NCBI RefSeq assembly: GCF_028290435.1
Contig: NZ_JAQGJV010000042.1
Location: 1 to 64,000, forward strand
Length of the DNA: 64,000 nucleotides
From: Devosia sp.
GTDB lineage: Bacteria > Pseudomonadota > Alphaproteobacteria > Rhizobiales > Devosiaceae
Reading direction: 5' to 3'
The position numbers and the translations under genes were made by a program. The notes below the pieces were generated by a model that was given only the letters and a program-made list of their open reading frames with translations, was not told where the DNA came from and ran no database searches. Shown one piece after another: positions 58,535 to 64,000 of this stretch. Each line of letters starts with the position of its first letter. Positions within the stretch are counted from its first letter, which is position 1.

Positions 58535-59566
58535 TTAGCCGGTTTGCCGTGTACTGGCGCGAACGACCAGCGAAGCGGGCACTGTGAGATGTTCCAGTGT
58601 CGTGTCGCCGGAGACCAGTTTGCGCAGCAGCATCTCCACGGACAGCTTGACCATGTCTTCGAGATGCTGGTCGACCGAGGTCAGTTGGTGCAGTGGCCAG
58701 CTTGCTGGATCGGAATTGTCATAGCCCACGATGGCAAGTTCGGCAGGCACCTTGAGGCCGTATTCGACCTTTGCGACTTCCAGCGCCGCCATCGCCATGA
58801 TGTCATTGGCGCAGAAGATTGCGTCGGGTGCGGGGGTCATCGACAGCAGCCTGCGCGCGGCGGCGACGGCGTCGACGTGGCGATATTGGCCCGCTTCCTG
58901 GGCGTAGATCGCTATGCCGTGGGTGGCCAGGCGATCCTTCAATCCCTGGCCGCGATCGCGGCTGCTGGATGTATCGTCGAGGCCCGCCATATAGGCTATC
59001 CGGCGATGCCCGCCTTTGACCAAAAGGTCAGCAACCGCCGTGCCGCCGCCATAATTGTCACCGGAAACGGAACTGACCACGTCCTGCTGCAAGTATCGAT
59101 TGACCAGTACGACCGGGCGGCCGGATCGCTCCAGAACCACTGCCATTTTCGAGCTGAGCGTGGCTGCGGGCAGGATGACGCCGTCAACCTGGTAAGACAG
59201 CAGTTTGGGGATCAGGGCGTCCATATCGTCCAGTTCGGCGATCAGCAGCAGAATGCCGTAGCCCTTGGCCTGGAGGGCACTGCTCAAGGCGCTGAGCATC
59301 AGCGCGTAGTAAGGATTATCCAGGTTGCTGGCGATGATGCCGACCAGCCCGCTGCTTTTCTTGCTCAGGCTGCGGGCGATGGCGTTGGGGCTATAGTTCA
59401 GCATCTCGGCTGCCTCGACTACGCGCTGCCGCGTCTCGGGGGAAATGTAGGCGCCGGGCGTGAAAGCGCGCGACACCGCGGAGCGCGACACGCCGGCCAA
59501 GCGCGCCACATCCGATGAGCCGATGGTTTTCTTGCTGCCGTTCACGCTGCGCCCCTTCTTATCCAT
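58535..59566 (-). CDS. LacI-family transcriptional regulator
   Basis: 343 aa. Helix-turn-helix IGSSDVARLAGVSRSAVSRAFTPGAYISPETRQRV with hinge SPNAIARSLSKKSSGLVGII, then a sugar-binding-like domain (GHRRIAYMAG, PDAIFCANDIMAMAALEVAK, VGYDNSDPASWPLHQLTSV). Start 59566 is the ATG giving the normal N-terminus. It lies between the binding-protein operon and the divergent ATPase gene, and matching 14-bp palindromes flank it on both sides. Confidence 0.92.
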   Translation of the reverse strand: MDKKGRSVNGSKKTIGSSDVARLAGVSRSAVSRAFTPGAYISPETRQRVVEAAEMLNYSPNAIARSLSKKSSGLVGIIASNLDNPYYALMLSALSSALQAKGYGILLLIAELDDMDALIPKLLSYQVDGVILPAATLSSKMAVVLERSGRPVVLVNRYLQQDVVSSVSGDNYGGGTAVADLLVKGGHRRIAYMAGLDDTSSSRDRGQGLKDRLATHGIAIYAQEAGQYRHVDAVAAARRLLSMTPAPDAIFCANDIMAMAALEVAKVEYGLKVPAELAIVGYDNSDPASWPLHQLTSVDQHLEDMVKLSVEMLLRKLVSGDTTLEHLTVPASLVVRASTRQTG

Positions 59567-59597
59567 ACTTGACCTGACGCCCCGCGTGGCTCTAACC

Positions 59598-59611
59598 TGC
59601 ACGCGCGTTCA
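59598..59611. promoter_or_regulatory. LacI operator between lacI and the divergent ugpC
   Basis: TGCACGCGCGTTCA is a 14-bp palindrome with one mismatched pair, matching TGCACCCGCGTGCA at 58472-58485 at 12 of 14 positions. It is placed to control lacI itself and the divergent ATPase gene. Confidence 0.65.
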
Positions 59612-59717
59612 CATTGCCAAAGAGCAGTGATAGCGCGATGACGGGAAACTCCTCAAGAGCTTTGTCGTCCATCAATCGACGCCAACGAGAGTCGAGCCGT
59701 CAGGCCTGGAGGAAAAC

Positions 59718-60788
59718 TTGAGCACTGTCGAACTGGTCAAACTGCGTAAGTCCTATGGCGCTGCCGACATCCTGCACGGCGTCGATCTCAGCATTGGCGA
59801 TGGCGAGTTCGTGGCGCTGGTTGGGCCCTCGGGCTGTGGCAAGTCGACCATGCTGCGCATGATCGCGGGCCTTGAGGACATTACCGGCGGCGATGTGATC
59901 ATCGGTGGGCGACGCGTCAACGAGGAGAACCCCAAGCAGCGCAACATCGCCATGGTGTTCCAGAATTACGCGCTTTATCCTCATATGAGCGTCGCGCAGA
60001 ATATCGGACTCAACCTCAAGATTGCCGGTTTCAAAAAAGACGTCATCGCCACTCGCGTGCGCGATGCGGCGAAATTGCTCGACATCGAGGACCTGCTGGA
60101 GCGGCGGCCGGGGCAGCTTTCGGGCGGCCAGCGGCAGCGCGTGGCCATGGGCCGGGCCATCGTGCGCGATCCGGCGGTGTTTCTGTTTGACGAGCCGCTC
60201 TCCAATCTCGATGCCAAGCTGCGCGTGCAAATGCGCTCCGAGATCAAGGCCCTGCACACCAAGGTGCAAAAGACCTCGATCTATGTGACGCATGACCAGA
60301 TTGAGGCCATGACGCTGGCTGATCGCGTCGTGGTCATGAACAAGGGGCGGATCGAGCAGATGGGTTCGCCCATCGAGCTTTATGAGCGGCCCAACAATCT
60401 GTTTGTGGCCGGCTTTATTGGCTCGCCGGCGATGAATACCGTGCCAGCCAAGGTGGTGCTACGCGATGGTGCTGCTTCTGCCGCCATCGCGGCCGACAGT
60501 CTGATCAATCTTGGCACTCGCGCCGGGCTCGCCAATGGGCAGAACATCGTCGTCGGTATTCGCCCCGAGCATCTGGAAATCAATGCCGGGGCGGGCGGCT
60601 TTCCCGCGACGGTGAGCTTTATCGAGCCCACGGGCGCTCAGACGCAGGTGACCTGCGCTGTCGCCGGACAATCACTGGTCAGCATCGTCTCCGGGCAGCG
60701 ACGGTTCACGCCGGGCGAGCATGTATCGCTGTCGATTGGCCCGGAATTCGTCCACGTCTTTGACACTGATAGTGGCGCACGGCTGTAG
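59718..60788 (+). CDS. ugpC: CUT1 sugar ABC transporter ATP-binding protein, UgpC type
   Basis: 356 aa. Walker A GPSGCGKST, Q-loop FQNYALYP, signature LSGGQRQR, Walker B FLFDEPLSNLD, switch VTHDQIEA and an OB-fold C-terminus with VGIRPEHLEI. TTG 59718 follows GGAGG at 59708-59712. Transcribed away from the binding-protein/permease operon, but the shared operator makes it the ATPase of that importer. The 227 bases that follow, up to the next gene, show no clear feature. Confidence 0.92.
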   Translation: MSTVELVKLRKSYGAADILHGVDLSIGDGEFVALVGPSGCGKSTMLRMIAGLEDITGGDVIIGGRRVNEENPKQRNIAMVFQNYALYPHMSVAQNIGLNLKIAGFKKDVIATRVRDAAKLLDIEDLLERRPGQLSGGQRQRVAMGRAIVRDPAVFLFDEPLSNLDAKLRVQMRSEIKALHTKVQKTSIYVTHDQIEAMTLADRVVVMNKGRIEQMGSPIELYERPNNLFVAGFIGSPAMNTVPAKVVLRDGAASAAIAADSLINLGTRAGLANGQNIVVGIRPEHLEINAGAGGFPATVSFIEPTGAQTQVTCAVAGQSLVSIVSGQRRFTPGEHVSLSIGPEFVHVFDTDSGARL

Positions 60789-61015
60789 TCGGCTTCGTCC
60801 GGCTGATGCTCGGTGGGGAGCCCTTTGCAATGTCAGCTTCCAGGTGCGCCGAACTGTACTTCTGCGTCTGACATGGCCCAAACCTGACTTCAGGGGTTTC
60901 AACTCACCGGTGTTGTACGAGTGAAACATCTAGGAACGCTTGCCCGCTTTGGCATGCACCGGGCGGTATTGTGAAACGGCCCATTGATTTGCTCGATCCC
61001 CAGCAGCCTCCCAAG

Positions 61016-64000
61016 CTACTTTTTCCGGCGGTACCAGGCGGTGATCCGGGTCAATGGCTCGGACTTGAGACCAAGTTGTTCGAACATGAACTTGTACACC
61101 ACAGCGATACAGAAGACGGCAAATATCACAGAGACACAAAATAGGGCGTCGGCGACGACCCTCACATCGAGGATCGGTTCGTCGCTCTTGAGGTCGGAGG
61201 AGAGTTGCAGGGCCACCCCGATCACGGAAAACAGCGCAACGACTGCCAGGTTTTTTGCTAGACTTGCGTCTGCGTCTCGTTTTTGCCGTTCCTCGTAGTT
61301 GGCGGTTCGCTTTTCTGCAGCATTGATGAGCTGTTCGACGTAGGCATGCTTCAGTTCGACGCCGCGGATCTTGTTAAGGGCAAAGAATATCTTGGCCTCA
61401 GTGTCGTAGCGGAAAACGTTCTCATATTTGTACGTGTCGTACTCGGAGACATATGTCCTTCTAAAGTCGTAGAAGCAGTTGGCGGCTCCGCTGAAATCTT
61501 CATCCCCGGCTTTCTCTTCGGCCTCGTTTAGTACAGTGGCAGCGTTCTTTTCGAAGTCCCGCGTGAGAAACTCGTTGTGCAAGGTCAGGACGTGAATCAG
61601 AAATGCGTATGGACAGGTGCCGATATAATCGGCGCCCAAGTCCAGGCTGCGCATGCGGCTAACGAAAGTGAACAGCGTGCGCGGATTGGCGTAGCGGACG
61701 AAGAAGCCTTCATCCAGATCATCCTCGGTCGATGGATAAAGCGGGTCGAGGCTGTCCAGCACTTCGGAAGCGTCTTGATTGACGAAGTCGATGATATTCT
61801 GGGTAAAGCCGGCCAGGAACAAATAGCAGAGCGCGATGCTACCGCCACTGTCGCCGTAGGCGGTGCGCTTTTGCAAAGAGGCGAAAGCAACGGGGTTGGC
61901 CTGCCGCCATTCGAGCGCAATGGCGTCGAAGTGCGCGCGCGATAGCCAATCCCAGAACGGCAGACCGAAGGTGACGGATTTGGGGATAGGATTGCGTCGT
62001 CCTGACGTCCCGTGCTCTGGATTTGCCTGGTCGAGGACTTCGGCCAGCTTGTCGTTGAAAAACGCCTCGGAGAGCATTTTGAGGCGCTTTGTTGGCGCGC
62101 CGTCGTCATCGCGCGGCAGAAGAAGATCGCGAAAAACGCTGTCGGCGAAATAGAACATCGAGCGCAGATTTGGCATCTTCAGCCCCGGCACCTCGACATA
62201 TGGCTCCTGATTCAATGTCCGCCAGGGCGAAACGCCGGTGTTTGCAGGCGGCTTTTGCCCCAGACGGGTGCTGAAATCGCCAAAATCCCGGTCGAACAGG
62301 CCGGCCATGAACTGCCAGAAGTCCAGATCACCCCTGTGGCTGACAACCCTGATGGCCTCGAATGGGGTAAGGGCCGGGTGGGCGTCGGCGATAAGGTCTT
62401 GCGCCTCCTGCGTGTCGGGCAGCAGGAACTCCTTGGGAGACACCAGCTTCTGCAGCATGGACACAAAGAAGAAGAACGCCGGGGTGCGTTCATAGCCCAC
62501 GATACGGAACGAGACGTGATACGAAACGCTGCAATTGCGGTGCACATACCAAAAGCGGCGCATCTCCACCTGCTGGGGCGGTAACTCTGCCAGCTCTGCG
62601 CGATACTTGGTCCCTTCGGTCTCCCAAGCGATCTTGGCGGGATCGAGGGTAAAGGTCACGATCTCCCGATCGGTGGCTGATGGGTTGTCGGTCTTGGCCG
62701 CAATTGCGAGCATGTAGTCTTCGACAATGCCGAGGCGTTCTCGATCGGCAACGTCGTTGAACATTGGCTCCATCGCATCGCGCAACTCTGCCGAGGTGGG
62801 AAACCGTTGCTGGTTTTCGCGCTGACGCTGCAACCGTTTATCCGCATTCCAAATCGAATTTTTGGTCGGCTGTTCAGAGAGGGACGTGCCACCAAGCTGA
62901 TCGAACAGGGTTTTGTTACCGTTGGCGCCATTTGCCTTGCCAAGGCGCCCCAGCTCCTCATTGTCGATATGCAGCGACAGGGTCCAGTGAAGCGATGGCT
63001 CGACTGTCTTGGAATAGCCGGTCAAGATGCGGGGCAGGGCGCTGGAGAGCGAATTCGGAAAATTGCCGTCAACCGGACGATGCGCTTGGCTGCGATCAAG
63101 AAGGAATGGCAGCGGATTCTGGACAATGACTGGTAGCCCCCGCGCCGCGCGGCCGGCAAGGTGGGACAGCTGCGTTTGCGCAGTCTGCGAATCGGGGGCA
63201 GGGCGGCCCTTGGCCACCGAGATAGCGAAAAATCGCTCCAGATGGGCCGAGACGATCTCGGCGTCGAGCGTATCAGAAGGCGCGTTGAGCACAGTATAAA
63301 CCAGGCTCTGGTCTGGATGTTGATCGGGCGACAGGGCGGGTTGGACATAGTCGAAATCGAGCACGCGGGCGCCCGCCTTGGCCCACTTCAATAGCCGGGC
63401 GAACTGGTCGATTCCGGCGTGGGCTGTATCGGCGGCATAGTCCTCCGCGCTCATCTTGAACGGGTCATTTTGCTCGACGAAGATCAACGGAGGCTCGCCG
63501 CCCTCCGGCAAGCCGAAAAGCTGTTCGACGACCTCTGCGGCAGCATCAATGAGCCGAGGGAAATAGCCGCGTCCGCGCCCCTCCGGCGTGGTAAAGATGT
63601 AATTCAGATTGCTCGTGACGATCGGACTGCCCAGCACCTCATATTGCATGGCGATAAGGTTGATGCCGCCGACCATCGCCGCAGTGTCGGGAGTGCGGGC
63701 GGTCAGGACAATCTCCACGAACCGGCCAAACTGCGCCTCCAGCCCGTCATGGAGGTGCCCATGATTAAGAGCCAGGCAATCTTTGAACCCGCTTTCCTCC
63801 TCCCTTTCGGCAGGTAGAACGAAAGCCTTCTCATACTCGGTGAAAAAATCTCGAAAAGTAGCGCTGTCGAAATCGCAGGTGACGGAGAGCAACATCCCCG
63901 TTCGCGACGTCATCTCCCATGAACGGGTGTGCAACGCCTTGAGGTATTCCATATGGCTCTCGACAATGGGCGTAGCTTCACTGTCCATCGTTCCACCCAC
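61016..64000 (-). CDS. Large protein with N-terminal GNAT-like domain and two C-terminal membrane helices (may be 5'-incomplete)
   Basis: At least 990 aa from ATG 63988; GTG 64000 or a start beyond the window is possible. Residues about 85-210 follow the GNAT pattern: MVGGINLIAM, TTPEGRGRGYFPRLIDAAAEV (acetyl-CoA loop), PPLIFVEQNDPF and AGARVLDFDYVQPAL. Residues about 230-880 match no family I know; they include the aromatic stretch RTPAFFFFVSMLQ and PFWDWLSRAHFDAIALEW. A charged helical run (VEQLINAAEKRTANYEERQK) leads into two membrane helices near the end (VVALFSVIGVALQL and VADALFCVSVIFAVFCIAVV), and the tail RITAWYRRKK is basic. Function unknown. Confidence 0.75.
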   Translation of the reverse strand: MGGTMDSEATPIVESHMEYLKALHTRSWEMTSRTGMLLSVTCDFDSATFRDFFTEYEKAFVLPAEREEESGFKDCLALNHGHLHDGLEAQFGRFVEIVLTARTPDTAAMVGGINLIAMQYEVLGSPIVTSNLNYIFTTPEGRGRGYFPRLIDAAAEVVEQLFGLPEGGEPPLIFVEQNDPFKMSAEDYAADTAHAGIDQFARLLKWAKAGARVLDFDYVQPALSPDQHPDQSLVYTVLNAPSDTLDAEIVSAHLERFFAISVAKGRPAPDSQTAQTQLSHLAGRAARGLPVIVQNPLPFLLDRSQAHRPVDGNFPNSLSSALPRILTGYSKTVEPSLHWTLSLHIDNEELGRLGKANGANGNKTLFDQLGGTSLSEQPTKNSIWNADKRLQRQRENQQRFPTSAELRDAMEPMFNDVADRERLGIVEDYMLAIAAKTDNPSATDREIVTFTLDPAKIAWETEGTKYRAELAELPPQQVEMRRFWYVHRNCSVSYHVSFRIVGYERTPAFFFFVSMLQKLVSPKEFLLPDTQEAQDLIADAHPALTPFEAIRVVSHRGDLDFWQFMAGLFDRDFGDFSTRLGQKPPANTGVSPWRTLNQEPYVEVPGLKMPNLRSMFYFADSVFRDLLLPRDDDGAPTKRLKMLSEAFFNDKLAEVLDQANPEHGTSGRRNPIPKSVTFGLPFWDWLSRAHFDAIALEWRQANPVAFASLQKRTAYGDSGGSIALCYLFLAGFTQNIIDFVNQDASEVLDSLDPLYPSTEDDLDEGFFVRYANPRTLFTFVSRMRSLDLGADYIGTCPYAFLIHVLTLHNEFLTRDFEKNAATVLNEAEEKAGDEDFSGAANCFYDFRRTYVSEYDTYKYENVFRYDTEAKIFFALNKIRGVELKHAYVEQLINAAEKRTANYEERQKRDADASLAKNLAVVALFSVIGVALQLSSDLKSDEPILDVRVVADALFCVSVIFAVFCIAVVYKFMFEQLGLKSEPLTRITAWYRRKK

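Overview
The window is GC-rich alphaproteobacterial DNA. The fused CysN/CysC, the GSH-dependent formaldehyde dehydrogenase, an RlmB gene beside tRNA-Tyr and tRNA-Gly, and the density of sugar ABC importers under LacI, ROK and GntR control all suggest a soil or plant-associated member of the Hyphomicrobiales, perhaps Devosia-like. This placement is inference from gene content, not from a marker-gene comparison. I see no CRISPR array, insertion sequence, integrase, rRNA or replication origin.

Layout. 0-3.4 kb: sulfate-activation cysNC (with an in-frame stop codon) and a mannose-1-phosphate guanylyltransferase. 3.4-8.2 kb: a D-xylose-type CUT2 importer (xylF-xylH-xylG) divergent from a ROK repressor, with two well-formed palindromic operators between them. 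8.2-13.2 kb: a mix of housekeeping and accessory genes (DUF1345 membrane protein, formaldehyde dehydrogenase, a RES/Xre toxin-antitoxin pair, a YaiI-family protein, a polysaccharide-deacetylase lipoprotein). 13.7-23.3 kb: a seven-gene fucoside-type operon made of a CUT1 importer, a GHL6/GH151-like hydrolase, a LacI regulator, a UgpC-type ATPase and a GH95 alpha-L-fucosidase. 23.4-27.9 kb (minus strand): an overlapping six-gene operon that couples a two-component system to poorly characterised membrane proteins (COG4280 and COG4705 types). 28.0-31.9 kb: a PAP2 phosphatase, then a translationally coupled cassette of type III polyketide synthase, methyltransferase and FAD hydroxylase/reductase. 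32.2-38.0 kb: a CUT2 importer with a zinc alcohol dehydrogenase, preceded by an unusual GntR regulator with two DNA-binding domains. 38.1-40.5 kb: a decaying stretch with a broken AraC regulator, a frameshifted aldo/keto reductase and a 5'-truncated ABC ATPase fused at a visible junction. 40.5-42.1 kb: conserved core (small hypothetical gene, rlmB, tRNA-Tyr, tRNA-Gly). 42.5-50.0 kb: a ROK-controlled CUT1 importer with a sugar kinase and a SIS-domain isomerase, probably for an amino sugar. 50.3-52.1 kb: a TetX-like FAD monooxygenase divergent from a TetR regulator. 52.3-54.3 kb: a GMC oxidoreductase with a gluconate-2-dehydrogenase subunit-3-like partner. 54.4-60.8 kb: a CUT1 importer with a nucleoside-hydrolase-family enzyme and a LacI regulator, the ATPase being transcribed divergently. 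61.0-64.0 kb: a large protein of unknown function with an N-terminal GNAT-like domain and two C-terminal membrane helices, running to the window edge.

Much of the window is a set of self-contained uptake-and-catabolism modules, each with its own importer, enzymes and regulator. In four of the five intact importers a strong stem-loop lies directly after the binding-protein gene and before the next transporter gene, an arrangement expected to raise binding-protein expression. Recognisable operator palindromes let several regulator-target pairs be proposed from sequence alone. The best candidates for undescribed biology are the GNAT/membrane protein at the right edge, the double-headed GntR regulator, the two-component/COG4280/COG4705 operon and the type III PKS cassette.
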